The notes under the pieces: generated by a model
The model's database searches: none
Seen by the model: the letters and a program-made list of their open reading frames with translations, nothing else
Told to the model about the DNA's origin: nothing
Origin: Rhizopus sp. PT2906
Lineage: Eukaryota > Mucoromycota > Mucoromycetes > Mucorales > Rhizopodaceae
Direction: 5' to 3'
Length of the DNA stretch: 64,000 nucleotides
NCBI GenBank assembly: GCA_025529335.1
Contig: JAMYHX010000148.1
Location: 1-64,000, forward strand
Translations under genes and position numbers: made by a program
Shown: in pieces, positions 33,651 to 46,644 of the stretch
Layout of the letters: the number at the start of each line of letters is the position of its first letter
Numbering within the stretch: the first letter of the stretch is position 1

Positions 33651-34196
33651 TTAGATAGCAGTGACATCAACCCAGAATCGAGTGTCATCAGACAAGTACT
33701 TGGAGTCACTAGCAAGCTGATCATGAATCCAATTGACAGCATCCTTGTAGTTGGTGATATCTTGAGTGTAAGGATTGCTCAAACCACTCTCACCGTTTCT
33801 ATGGCCAGCAAACCACTTGTCGGGACCATAATAGTTTTGAGATTCTTGACGAGCCTTGATATCTTGTTGAAGATTAGAGTTAAGGACAGCACCATTGTTC
33901 CATTGATTCGTTGTCTGACCCTTGAATTGAGAAGTAGAGGTACGAAGCATGAACCAGTTTTGCTTAAAGATACCAAAGTTAGCAGAATCATACGTCTTGC
34001 CATCACCATAGACGTAATCCGTACCCAAGTTTTTTGTTTCAAGCATGGCAATAGCAAGGTCCCAGACACCACCACCGCTATTGAGAATCTGTTGCTTTCT
34101 TTGACCCAAGCCAGGAACAGTTTCAGTACCTCTGTCAGCAGCAGAAACAGAGGCAACAGTAGCAACAAGGAGAAGACCGAGAACTTTGAGATTCAT
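33651..34196 (-). CDS. Secreted GH134 endo-beta-1,4-mannanase
   Basis: Single exon, 181 aa from the ATG at 34196. I chose this start because it gives a clean signal peptide (MNLKVLGLLLVATVASVSA) and lies 57 nt below a TATA box. The mature protein has the GH134 pattern: QQILNSGGGVWDLAIAMLE, then YGDGKTYDSANFGIFKQNW, FAGHRNGESGLSNP and DDTRFWVDVTAI. In the family a Glu and an Asp act as acid and base in an inverting, lysozyme-like fold; the candidates are the Glu in AMLETK and the Asp in KTYDSANFG. It would cleave mannan outside the cell. The family assignment is from memory of its signature. Confidence 0.8.
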   Translation of the reverse strand: MNLKVLGLLLVATVASVSAADRGTETVPGLGQRKQQILNSGGGVWDLAIAMLETKNLGTDYVYGDGKTYDSANFGIFKQNWFMLRTSTSQFKGQTTNQWNNGAVLNSNLQQDIKARQESQNYYGPDKWFAGHRNGESGLSNPYTQDITNYKDAVNWIHDQLASDSKYLSDDTRFWVDVTAI

Positions 34197-34252
34197 TTGT
34201 AAAGGTTGTTTGAATTTTTTTTTTGGAATCTTTGGCAGGGAAATCATCTTTG

Positions 34253-34262
34253 CTTTTATATA
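34253..34262 (-). promoter_or_regulatory. TATA box of the GH134 gene
   Basis: TATATAAAAG on the minus strand, 57 nt upstream of the chosen ATG. It is a near-consensus box at a sensible distance, as expected for an inducible secreted-enzyme gene. Confidence 0.65.
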
Positions 34263-36151
34263 CGCGCTTTTGAATTGATCCGTTCCCTTGCACCATCTCT
34301 CCCTTTTGAACCTGAAAAAGACGGGAAGAGTAATTTCCCAAAAAGGAGTGAAAGAGTTTTCTAATGAAATGCAACGTCGTACCAGAGGTATATTTGTCTT
34401 GGAATTCATAAATTACCATGGGCTTTCTCCGCCTTGGCTTCTTATGTCCGAGGGAAGATGTAGACGTATTGCGTTGTAATGGCCAAAGCAAACATTTTAT
34501 TTGCAAGCAAAGTATGGTTGAGGTTTCCTCTTATTTTTTGCTCCATTCATGATATAAAGCAGGCTGCTTATTATAATAATAGTGATACAGGAGATTGATT
34601 GTGTAGTACACATATATGCATCGAGTCAAAGATACTCTGGGGTATCCCCGCCTTTTTGCTCTCTTTATATAGGAAAAGCTTACAAATTAAAGAGGAATAA
34701 TAAATAAGTTATAGGAGACTTGACTTTAGTCATTCGTTTATTATTGTCAACTAACGAGGCATTACGTTACTTTTTGCTCCAAGGTCACCTTCCTAATGCT
34801 GTAAAGTAAGACTTGACACACATTATATTGGATGGGATCATTAGTAGATATGGTAGATATGGTAGATTGTAATGGTAGCCTATAAGCAGTATTATTCCCA
34901 ACGAATGATCATACTGTGTAAATGAAGGTTAGTCATGGAAATTGAGATGCGGTCATTCAAGGAAACGAAAGGGTTACAATTCATTGGATTGAACCATGTT
35001 CCGTAAAGTACCATCCAATCATTCCCAGGTATATCTTATATTGGGCTGTAGATTAATGTAAAACCGTATATGAAGGTCCATTTGATCCGAGTCATCTTGT
35101 ATTGTTCATATGATCCTTGAAACTGAAACCTCATGAAATTCTGGATCAAAGTAAAGTTGTACAATATTGGTTATGTCAATGCTGATGGTAGAGATGTGAG
35201 AAAGGGGTGCATCATGGTAATACTTACAGAGGGGCAGGAGACTTGTAAATATGTATATATATCCATAGGTAATACAATTCGACTTATTATGCAACTTTTG
35301 ATCATTACAATGTCTTATTGTGTTCAATAAATGTGATTACAATTGAACATTACAAATAAACATACGATATCACTTAAAGTTTGTTTGATCAAAGGGGTGA
35401 AAGAGGCATGAAATATGTAGGAAATATAGTCATTGATTGGATTCAAATGCATATACGTGTACCTTTCTGAAGGGCAGTATATCGTTTTACACCACAAACA
35501 TTTCCGGAAAAATACCTCTCCGTGTCCAAACGTGAAGCCATTTACACTTTCTGTAAGCTATTGACATTAACATATTCACTGATATCCGAAATGTCTTGAT
35601 ACTGTAAACGACAGTAGAAGAGATTCAGTGAGTTTTACGTTACTTTCTGTCACACTTATGTTTCTGTTGCGTTTCCAGTATCCTCTCATATTGGAACTAA
35701 TGAGTTGAGTATACTATTCACGAGATTTATCAATAATGCACAGGTAGCATCCTTGACTCTCTCTCTCTCTCTCAGTGGCTTGAATGGTTTATCAGACTGA
35801 ACGATAGTGTCGTTGATATGAAACTTGCTACTGTCTGCTAAAAAACTTGGCATATTCCGTTCGTAGCATTGAAGTGTACATGATCTATTGACTTTTTTCA
35901 AATGACATCATGAAGATACAGTGTAAAAAAGGGATATGATTTTGCGATCAAGTCTAAGGATATTCCATGTATTGTTATGAAATGGTAGTTTATATCGCAC
36001 TAATGAACGAGTGGGTGATATTACAGCCTTTGATCACTTTTTGTAGATCCACTCTTTTAAAAAGTAAGTAGCGAATTACTGCTTAAAGAAAGAGGTATGC
36101 TTATATAGGTTTTTTTTTATTAGCAGTGACACCTGACACACAAGAGGTTAT

Positions 36152-36187
<36 letters not shown>

Positions 36188-36675
36188 CGCGTAAAAAGGG
36201 GCATCGTTCTTTGAATGTGCATAAATGTTGTCAGCGCGACTTTAATCCGTGTGTAGTGTGGGTTATTTCAAAAGAGTGACTAAAGAAAGCACTTCATAGA
36301 TTATAAAACATAGCCTTTATGAAAAAGAATACATCATAGACTCATAAGGAAAACTGCGCCATGTAAAATCAGACTACTCTCCAAAGCCGCTTGTCAACAC
36401 ACTGTATTCTGAGGACCCGTGCCTAATAAGGAAGGGATCCGAACATAAGCTTTTACTGCTTTTTCTAAAAACAAGGTGAAAAAGAAAAAAAAAAAACAAA
36501 AAAACAAAGCTCATATACCCCAAGGGCATAGTTCTGTTTCGAGCAGGCAGTTGATACAATTGTTTTATATGAAAACAAGGGAATATTGAATATTTTCTAG
36601 CCTCACGAACCAAATATGGTTTAAGGCTTATTTTATTTTGAACTTTTTTTTTTTTCTCTTTATTTCTTGTATAAA
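34263..36675. other. Long intergenic region between divergent GH134 and PP4-like genes
   Basis: About 2.4 kb with no recognisable coding signal. Open stretches are short and low-scoring. It contains a CT microsatellite near 35757-35774 and a 30-nt A tract at 36156-36185. Given the divergent genes, it is probably regulatory. Confidence 0.5.
36156..36185 (+). repeat. 30-nt poly(dA) tract
   Basis: Uninterrupted A run about 0.5 kb upstream of the PP4-like gene. Confidence 0.85.
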
Positions 36676-38033
36676 ATGGATATTGATGCCTGCATTGAAT
36701 CAATAAAGAAATGCAAATATTTACCAGAAAGCGACATGAGAAAACTATGCAATAAAGTAAAATAAATGAAAAAGAAAGAGAGATGAAAGATGATTATATT
36801 AATGTCTTCAAGTTGAAAGAGATTCTTGCAGAGGAATCAACTGTTGTCCCAGTCAACGCACCAGTGACTCTCTGTGGCGATATTCATGGACAGTTTTATG
36901 ATTTACTTAAAATATTCGAAGTGGGGGGTAGTCTACCGGAGACATCCTATGTATTTATGGTAAAGAAGGATTATTAGGGAAAACGCTATAGAACCACTTA
37001 TACACAAAGAAAAAAAAAGGGAGATTTTGTTGATCGTGGAAGATACTCACTCGAAACACTTACATTACTTTTATTATATAAAGTCAAGTAAGTTCATGAT
37101 TTGTTGTTGATGGTTCATATTTATTTATTTAATACATAGATACCCAGAACGTATTACGTTGATAAGAGGAAATCATGAAAGTCGAAATGTCACTCGTGTC
37201 TATGGGTTTTATGGTATACATATTTATATTTTTTGATAGCATGGAACTCATTGTCTACTAGATGAATGTATGGCAAAATATCAGAATTCAAAAGTATGGG
37301 AATGGTGTTGTATGGTGTTTGATTATTTACCTTTGGCAGCAGTAAGTTATTGATCATAGTCATGACAACAATATATAAAATCTATTGATAGATCATTGAT
37401 GGATCTGTATTTTGTGTGCACGGAGGATTATCACCGGAACTACCTTCGATTGATTCTATTCGGTAAAAACAAAAAACATGCTTCCCCCAAAGATGAGTTT
37501 ATAACATGATAAAACAGTACATTATTCAGAATGCAGGAATTACCTCAAAGTGGTGGACACTGTGGTAAGTTTTTTTTGTTTGATCAAAGAGGCTCTTTTA
37601 TTGATTGTATTTATTTAGATCTATTATGGTCTGACCCTGAGGTTCAAGTAGAAACATGGACAATTAGTCCTAGAGGAGGAGGTTACTTATTTGGTCCACT
37701 ACCTACGACAGCGGTAAGAAAGTTTATATTTATATAAACATAATACTCAACCTTGTATATACTTAGTTTTGCCACAATAATAAAATAGACTTGATAGTAC
37801 GAAGTCATCAATTAGTGGATGAAGGTTACAACTATCCATTTTTAGAGAAAAATCTAGTGACACTTTGGTCAGCACCCAACTATTGTTATCGATGTGGTAA
37901 TAAGGCAGCTATCCTTGAAGTGCCTGAAGAAAATAGAAAGATCATGCCGAGCGACTATAAGATATTCCTGGAAAATGACATACAAGGTGAAAACACATTA
38001 ACGGCTGGTCCGGGCAGCCAATATTTCCTTTAA
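36676..38033 (+). CDS. PP2A-subfamily Ser/Thr phosphatase catalytic subunit (PP4-like)
   Basis: Nine exons: 36676-36756, 36813-36959, 37020-37087, 37140-37213, 37262-37341, 37392-37462, 37518-37564, 37619-37713, 37767-38033; 930 nt, 309 aa. All phosphoesterase signatures are present: GDIHGQFYDL, GDFVDRG, LIRGNHESR, VCVHGGLSP and SAPNYCYRCGN. The C-terminal YFL is the methylation/regulatory tail of PP2A, PP4 and PP6. Closest by eye is PP4 (MDIDACIESIKKCKYL start, AIIDG, DLLWSDPE, AAILE). Divergent details are a Ser in RSHQLV (normally Ala) and VTRVYGFY, so it may be a lineage-specific PP4/PPG1 paralogue. Confidence 0.88.
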
Positions 38034-38154
38034 AAACAAAAATGATTCATTATATTACTTATTAAAATAAAGAAAGAGAGAGAGAGAGAGAGAAAAAGAA
38101 AAAGAGAAAGAGAGAGGAGAAAGAAAGGGGAAGAAAGGGTTAGATCGAGGGGTA

Positions 38155-38614
38155 TTACAAAAGGAAGCATTTTTTGGGTTTTTTTGAAACCGGAGGTTCT
38201 AATGCTGCGACAATAGCTTCATCAAAAACATTCTTTAAACCTTTCTGAGTGAGAGCTGAACATTCGACGTATTTGACTGCCCCTAAATCTTTAGCCAATC
38301 TTTCGCCTGCTTCATAACTGATAGGTCGTTGTCTCTGTCTAGCTAATTTTTCAATAACAGCAGGATCATCACGTAAATCGACTTGTGTACCAACGATCAG
38401 ACAAGGTACACCAGGGCAGTGATGGTGAACTTCAGGAAACCATTTCTCTCTCACGTTTTCAAATGATGCTGGTGAAGTGACTGAGAAACAGACGAGGAAG
38501 ACGTCAGTTTGAGGATATGAAAGTGGACGAAGACGGTCATAGTCCTCCTGACCTGCTGTATCAAATAATCCAAGTGTGTATGGTTCCTCTCCTATATAAA
38601 CATGTGTAAGTATC

Positions 38615-38661
<47 letters not shown>

Positions 38662-38897
38662 AATCATGACAGTGACAGCATAGTTATCAAATACCTAATC
38701 TTATTAGATTGAGGGGGTTATTGTACATTACTAATTCCACTTACAGTAGGAACATATTCTGAAGGAAACTTGTTTGTTGTATATGATATTAAAAGACAAG
38801 TCTACAAAGTGTTATATACACTAACAAGAGAGAATAAGAAGATACTCACTTTACCAACTGCACCATCTCCAACGACAACACATTTAATTGTCTGCAT
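38155..38897 (-). CDS. CDC42: Rho-family GTPase Cdc42
   Basis: Four exons on the minus strand: 38897-38850, 38801-38745, 38694-38661, 38591-38155; 576 nt, 191 aa. It starts [20 protein letters not shown] with the P-loop, then switch I (YVPTVFDNYAV), switch II (DTAGQEDYDRLRPLSYP), TQVDLRDDP and ECSALTQKG, and ends in a polybasic KKPKKCFLL prenylation motif (CaaX with Leu, geranylgeranylation type). It is the master polarity switch. Its scaffold BEM1 and its exocyst effector EXO84 are in the same window. A TA repeat of about 36 nt sits in the third intron (about 38620-38656). Confidence 0.97.
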
Positions 38898-39171
38898 TCT
38901 GTTTAAATATGAATAAAAATATAAAAAAAGGGAAAAAAATGTAACAGAATGTTATCTTCTTTTTTTTTAGGAGAATCAAAAATATATATATATACTTAAA
39001 TGATTTAAGGGAATATCAATGTTTATATGTCAATGGTGGATGTTTATTACGTAATACTTTCCATTCAAACTTGCATAAAAATATTTTTGGGGGAGATACA
39101 AGACAGAGAAGGGGGACGCGTCATTTCCTTTTTTTTCTTTTTCTTTTTTTTATTTATTATTATTATAAAAA

Positions 39172-42100
39172 ATGATACCATCTTCTGTTATTGAAGATGA
39201 TCAACATCACACCATGCATTATTCACAAAGCTTACCTTATGCAAATCTATTGGGTGGAGAAGCAGAAGAATGGTTAAAGGAAATATGTGAAAATTTGGTT
39301 ATATGTGTCAAAGCAAAGGATTTTGCTCCTGGCGCAGTAGCTTGGGTTAGACGACTGACAAGGTAAATATATATATATATATATATGCATCAAACTAACC
39401 ATGTTAAAAGTTATTTGGATATGAAACATGCCTTACCGAGACAGACAAGAGCAAGACTGGCTAAACTGTTGTATGAAATGACAATTATGCCAGGCATGGA
39501 CCCAGCTCTTATTGAATTATGGTCAACGAATTGCGTTCGACTCATCAGGTTAGATTCATATTATATCTAGCGTCCTATTATACTTATTTCTAACAAATAG
39601 AAACAAAAAGAAGTTAGAACCAGAGGATTTACAGTTGGATTGGCGACCACTCTATGAGCTGATACATGAAACACTCTTTCCAAAGACAAGGGAAAAGACA
39701 CTCATAAGCGAATCGTAATAGCATGCATTCTTTATCATTCCACACAACTTATACACATTTAAATAGGAAAATGATGTCTTCTGTATTAAAACTGGCAGAA
39801 TTAGCGCAGCGATACTTTTCATCAAACGCAGCTAAAGAGATCCTAGCCGAATTCCTTCCTAAATTCAGTATGCATTCAGTAGCAGACGCTCTCTTAGCTC
39901 AAGGATATCTCACCTTATTCTTACCTGTCGAATACCAGCCAAGACAGTCGATCAGTCCAGATGTGTATCTGCCCACCTTATTTTCGCTCTGGTCTACACT
40001 GACATGTTCAGCTGCGTATGATGCACAATTCACCCATCTCATGTCTCGTATTGCAGAATCAAATTTAAATTATGGTACATCAGAAGTGGGGTTATTTACA
40101 AAACAGCAGATACAAATGATATTCACCACCGGGTTGAAGATGATGAATTTACCCGTCGGCACACGTAGTGACGGATCAAGTTCAGCCGGAGGCGCATCAG
40201 GAGGAACCACGACTGGTTATGGATCAGCAGGTATTAGAGTGGATGCAAGAGCAGGAAGTGCGTTACTTCTTCGAAAGAAGCCTGTAAGTGTAAACATTCC
40301 AAAAAAAAAACAATGGTGTCTAAAAGACAAGTAGGAAAAATTCAAAGCATTGGCTCGTTTCATTGTATATACCATCATACCAGACGAAAACAACAACAGC
40401 TATACACTGTCATTACTATCAGAGCTTATTCAGGCAACAGAACTTTATTATCACCCATCGAACCATGGATCGTGGGCCTACCTGCTAACACAGTTTGCTC
40501 GACACCTATCACATGAGTTTCTGAAGCGATGGAGAGAGGAACAAGAGGAGGATTGCGAGACACCCCAGGAGAGACGACTGACGGTAGAATTGAAGAAACA
40601 GTTTGTGTTGATCTTACGACCCGTCATTTACCTCAGTATGTTTGGTAAAGATCAGTTTGTGTTATCGGCCAGTATCGCTTCACTTCGATTTCTTGCATGG
40701 CTGGAACCATCGCTGATCATCCCTGGCCTTTTGGAACGCATCTATCCATCACTCGAAACACTCACAGAGACACATCGAACGACAAGTGCACTTTGTATCC
40801 TGATTGATGTCGCTCGACCCTTGTTCTCTCGTCAAGTGTACCCCGCAGGCGGTAAACACCTACTGCCTCTCTTACATCTAGCCATTCCGGGTATTGACAT
40901 GAATGATCCCATCAAGGCACTTTCTTCGCTCATGTTTATATCCAGTGCACTCATGACTGTGCCTATTCGAGACATGACGCATCAACTAGGCGACTTTTCA
41001 CCATCAGAGCAAGAGGATATCGAAAACCCATTTGGAGAATTTTCAAAGGAGACTGAGGATTATCTCATCAAGACATCGACAGCGCAGTTTGAGGAATGGT
41101 TGGCCAAGTTTATGAATCGTGTATTTACCATCTTTGAGAATTTGCCACAAGAGAATAGAAAGAAGCAGGGTAGCAGCAGTGCCCTGCATACGATGGAATC
41201 AGGGCTTACTCAGATTGTGCTTCATACCTGTGACGTGGTGTTTGGCCAATTATCTGACCAGTTGTACGATCTAGCGCTGCGTCTGATCGTCGAGTTTGTG
41301 AATGACAGGGTGCTACCCAATGCGACTCGAGCTGTTGGGTTGTTGTGCGACCTGACATCGAGCTTGAATCCAAAGAAGGCAGCCAAGGCATTGATTCCGC
41401 TGTGCATTGATCAGATCAAGACGGAACTAGAGCACGGTGCGTCATCGACCGTGAGCCATGCTGCATCGTCCAACCTTGTACAATCTGATTCGACGTTGCA
41501 CTGGTATCAGAATATTCTATTTTCAGTGGTTTCCAATTTAGGAGCTGAGGTCTTGAACTACAAACAAGAACTGATCCAAGTAACTGACCTGATGCTGCAA
41601 CATTGCCGCAGTCGCCGTGGCATCATGTGGACCGGTAAATTGATCCGCAACGTATTGTTCACCCTGTTGCAACTTTACCCAACCGAGTTTAAGAGCCTGA
41701 AACCTTCGCAGTGGAACGACTCTGAGTTTATGGACATGTACGCACATGAGACCTGGGGTCAATCGGGAGATCCTGCCTGTCTTGATATACAGTGGCATGT
41801 GCCTTCAGAAGCCGAAAAGGATTTTGCACTAGAGTACCTCTTTCACTGTTGGACACCGACCGTTGAACGACTATCAGAGATCATAAAGACCGCACCAGAG
41901 ATGAATACGCATGAGCAGAGTAACGAGCTTTGCCGTCTGTTGGCTGTGATGCGAAACTGTCTGATGGGCAGTGCGACCATGGTCGCAGATGATGGTTTGG
42001 ACGAAGAAGAAACGATTGAAATAGAGCCAGACGATATGAATTGTGATGATGATGATGATGAGGATCATCAGCAGTATATCGCTAAACGACTCGAAGTGGG

Positions 42101-45100
42101 TTATGTATTTACAGATCCTCAGGATCCTCGAACAAAGCAGGCTAGGCAATTTCGAAAATCTGCTGGCGAGTTGATTCACGCCCTTGCCGGCTTTTTCAAG
42201 ACCAAGAGAGAAGATGACGTGGAAAGTATCAAGATTTGGATAAAAATAGCTCGTGCGTATCTGTCGGAACGAGGAGCAGAAAAGTCACAGTTTGAACGTA
42301 GTAAGGCAGGCTATAGTTATGCCAAGAATTTGGTCAAGATCCCCGTGTGTAAGAAAGAGTATCCACGTAATATCTTGATCAGAAGAGCTTACAATCATCA
42401 TTTGCTGCGATTAAGGCTCAACGTCATGGGACGGTTGAGAACACCACATCATGACGCGATCTTATATGACCTGCTTGACTTCTCGTTGAGTTCATATGCA
42501 GATATTCGAAAGCCTAGTCAGGTAGCACTTTCAGCAACAGCACGGTGTTTTAGAGGCGCCAAGAGCCTTGTCCTTCCTATCCTACTGGACGCACTTCAGC
42601 CAGGAACGACGGCCGACCGTATGAAGGGCGCTCTCTACCTCTTTACGCACAAGTCTATGTTGCTACCTTGCCTTCGAGACTGGAAATTCATTCCTGGATT
42701 TATCATGTCCATCTGCCACGCACAGCACCAAGACAAATTGACAATCCAAGAACTGATTCGTAAGGTGTTTATGGAGTACATCTCAAATATACATTCTCTC
42801 TCCTTCCGTGTGTTGACTCCACGCGACATCACGTCGATCCTTGAATCGATTTATTCTATCACGGATGAGTCAAAGGTGGCTCAGCTGGAGGCCAAGGTGA
42901 ATTCACGCTCCACGTTCCAGGTATCGGCTTATACCGGTCTGATTGATCATTTGCTTGGCTTTTTGCAAGACTCACGTATTCATTGGCGATTTGCTACCAT
43001 GGCTGCTAATTTTATCGAAGTGTTGCTACGAGCGGATGTCAAGCCTACAGCTGCACTTGCAAGGTTTGCTAATGAAGCAACGCTTTCGGAACTTCCGACC
43101 ATGCGACGTATCGGTGTGAGCACGACGACTCAGTTATTGTTGTATATCAAGCAAAGAACCTTAGCATCAGGAAATCCTGACCTACTCATTACCAAAAAAG
43201 CATTACGTAACCCTCTAAAAATAGAGGTCCAGGTGCCAGAAGGCGAGTACAATCTCAGCCAGCAGTTATTGCAAGCGTCCTTTGAGCCTATCGATGTGAA
43301 TAAGAGGTATGTAGTATATATATGTATATATATATATATATATAGATCGCTTACATGATGGAAACTAGTGTCTTGGTGGATGATACCGTCGTGGGCTGGT
43401 ATGTTTGGCCGACATCTTACACAGCATACAAGGTGAATACACATGAGAGCTTATTCGAAACGATCGAGCCTGATTCAGTTGAGGCATACACTACATTTGG
43501 CGAAGCGTTCACGAGCACAGAGTACTGGGACAAGATGAGCAAATATCTGTCTGAAGAAGCGCACCAAAAGACCGAAGACTGCTTTAACGATTCACATGCT
43601 CGACTGTTTAGCAGCATTTTCCAAATGTATCAAGACCTACCCCTTGAAGCGGCCAGACCATGCATCGAGAGTCTGTGTGCATCCAGTGATCAAAAGAATG
43701 CCCAACGAGCCGCCTCAGAGATCCTTGGGGGACTTGTTCGAGGCACAAAGCATTGGAACCCGAGTAAATTGGCGCGTCTATGGGAATGGTTGTTGCCCTT
43801 ATTGCAAAGGGTCTTTTTGGGCATTACACCTGACTCGTTGACGTACTGGGAAAGCTTTGTTAAGTTTTGTGTGGCCCGTCGAGACCCGCGACGCATTCGC
43901 CCGCTCATTGATCTCCTCCTTTCGTCTGAACTCGATCCAACCTCCGATGCAGCATTTAATGAAGCCCGTAAGCTGTTGTTGATTCGTGCTATGGTGGTCA
44001 AACTGCAGTGGCGTGGGCTGCCCCTGGTAGATCAGTTACTTCCTATGCACCTCAACAATCTGCAGCATCCTTATAAGCAGGTGCGAGAAGTGATTGGTGG
44101 CAACATTTATGAATTCCTTCAACTCGAGTGGGTCTCCGGTGTATCTTCGGTGGACTCGTTGTTGAGGATGCATGCCAAAACCGGAGACGGTGTAGGCCAC
44201 GTGGCTGCTGAGCTAAATGCTGAGCAGCAAACAAGAGTGACATACATCATTCAAAGGCTAGATCAGTGGTTCAAAGAGATTGACGGCAACACGGTATCGA
44301 GTGATTATGCACATGCAAGCAAAACAGGTAAAGATGATTAAAAACAAGACTAAAACAGGTTGCCTCATGTCGTCATTAGTTCTATGCTGGCTGCACGAAG
44401 CGCTTACACACTGGAGACTTGCAGGCACATTGCCTTACGTCATTCCGTTCTTGCCCAAACTATTCATCATGCAAGAGATGAATGACGATCAAGACTTACA
44501 AGTGATGGCAACACGGGTATTAAACCTGATTGCACAAATGTCGTATCCACCCAGTATGCTACCCACTCTTATTGACCAGTTCCTGACGATCTTGACGACA
44601 TCCACAAGCTGGCATATCCGTATTCGAGTGCTACCTGTACTCCAAGTATTTTTCTTTAAGCATCTGTTTGCAATGTCCAGCGAGCAATTACTGCGCATCA
44701 TGCAAATCATCAGTCGAATGCTCTTGGACTCACAGATCGAGGTACGCCAGCTCGCGTCCGTCACGCTGGGTGGGCTCGTCCGATGTTCACAACGAGACGC
44801 TATTCAAACGCTTCGACATCAGTTTGAGGCCAAGATACAAGTCAAGATACCTCGACGCAAGCGAGATCCTGTGACGGGTAAAAACGTGGAGCCTGCTGGT
44901 TTTGCCGAAGCCGTGCTACAGAAACACGCGGGCGTCCTTGGACTGTCGTGCTTGATTAATGCGTTCCCCTATGAAGTCCCAGAGTGGATGCCTTCGGTGC
45001 TTATCGAGTTGGCAGACTGCATTTCAGATCCAGCTGCTGAAATACAGGTAAAAACAAGAATTGTATGATGTGAGTTTAATCTTACATGTGTATATATAGG

Positions 45101-45234
45101 CGACGGTCAGAAAGACGTTTTCAGATTTTAGACGTACTCATTCAGATACTTGGCATGAGGATATGACAAAGTTTAGTGAAGATCAATTGTCTGTCTTGAG
45201 TGATATGCTTATCTCACCTTCTTACTATGCATAA
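39172..45234 (+). CDS. BLM10: Proteasome activator Blm10/PA200
   Basis: Eight exons: 39172-39362, 39411-39548, 39601-39714, 39767-40283, 40335-43310, 43346-44327, 44359-45047, 45100-45234; 5,742 nt, about 1,913 aa. It is a giant HEAT-repeat solenoid. FMDMYAHETWGQSGDP and IWIKIARAYLSERGAEKSQF match the family. The C-terminus PSYYA is the Tyr-Tyr-Ala tail that docks into the 20S alpha-ring pocket. An acidic loop (EPDDMNCDDDDDEDHQQ) sits mid-protein. The size lies between human PA200 and yeast Blm10. Two introns are exceptionally short (35 nt at 43311-43345 and 31 nt at 44328-44358). The first is TA-repetitive and its donor could shift a few nucleotides. Confidence 0.95.
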
Positions 45235-45325
45235 TATGTGTGTACCCTTAATAATAAAAATGTGCATGTGATACCTCATCCTCTTTTTTTTCTCTTTTCC
45301 CCCTTTTTTTTACTATAATAATATA

Positions 45326-46644
45326 ATGTTTTTATTCTCTAAAAAAAGCTCGAGTGAAATCACGTCAAAGATTGGTAATTTGGAAAAAAGAAAAGAGACA
45401 AGAAACTTATTTACCTTTAGAGCAAACCTTGAATGAGGAGACGGTCGATTGGACAAGTGTCTTTGAGATCTGCAAACTTGTGAGTCAAAACAAGCCAGGA
45501 GCCAAAGAAGCAAGAAAGCTATTACAAAAGAAGATGATGGATAACAATCCAAGGATACAAATGACATCACTAGAAGTAAGTTATCAACCCTACAAAGTTC
45601 CATGTTGTTTATTTCTCTTTTTAAAGATAATGAATGCATTAATTGAAAATGACTGGAGAACAATGCAAACTGAGGTGACGGCTAAATCGTTTGGAGAGGA
45701 TCTCTGTCGACTTGCGAGTTCAAAGGTATTTGAATGATCATTGGAAGAAGATATTGAATGTTTCGTATAGTCTATTGATCCTACTGTGATGGTTAAATTA
45801 GCAGAATCCCTGGACGGTTGGATCGTGCGATATCAAGGAGTATCAAAAACAGAAGCATTGGTCAAGGCGCAGGAGGAAATTGTGAAGCAGGCGACGATGC
45901 CAAGACGAGGTATTCGACAGTCATTAGAGCAACCAGAGGTAACAAGGAGGTTAATATATTTAGTGGCACCATTAATTTCTATTAGGTGAATATACGAGAA
46001 ATGATCGAAGTAGCCAAGAATAGTGCACAGGTACTATCACAAACCTTATCATTTACGGATCCTACAAAAGAGGATATTTCGAAAAACACGTTGATACAAG
46101 TAAGAGAGAGAGAAAGAGAAAATGTACGTCAGTTTGTTTACATCAATTTTAGGAATTCTATGCAAAATGTAAACACGCACAAACAGCGCTCAAGGCCCAA
46201 TTAGAAACATGTCAAGATCCTGATTTAAATGGTAATGAGAATATACTTTTTTACATCCAACTCATATGTCTTTTTAGCGGATATGTTGAATACCTTTTAT
46301 GAATTGGATCATTGCTTCAAAACATACGAATCTATGCTTGAACAGCAAATGGTTCATCGAGCTATGATTGATTCTCAAACAAACCATCGCACGACACAGG
46401 TAATATAAATAAAACTCCATGGAAAGGGGTTAGAGTAGAGAAAGGGGTGGGGGCATATTAGAAAAAATAAAAAATTTAAACTTAATTCTAGGTTGAGTCA
46501 TCTACCTCTTCTTCTTCTATGCAACCAAGGTAATTTATAAAAATAGTTTTTATAAAAGCATAAGACTCATATGATAATAGTGCATTTAATCCATTTTCGG
46601 ATGATTATCAAGTGCAGCATTCTCTAGCAAAAAACCAAGAATAA
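45326..46644 (+). CDS. LSB5: VHS-GAT domain protein, Lsb5-like
   Basis: Nine exons: 45326-45374, 45421-45575, 45627-45725, 45771-45938, 45986-46099, 46153-46231, 46278-46399, 46492-46529, 46581-46644; 888 nt, 295 aa. A VHS-like domain fills the first about 140 residues (NEETVDWTSVFEICKLVSQN, ALIENDWRTMQTEV). A GAT-like three-helix region follows (about 165-265). The C-terminus has an NPF tripeptide (SAFNPFSDDYQ) of the type bound by EH domains. Yeast Lsb5 links ubiquitinated cargo, Arf3 and actin-patch machinery in endocytosis. A TOM1/GGA-type adaptor is the alternative, but no clathrin-ear domain is present. Confidence 0.75.
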
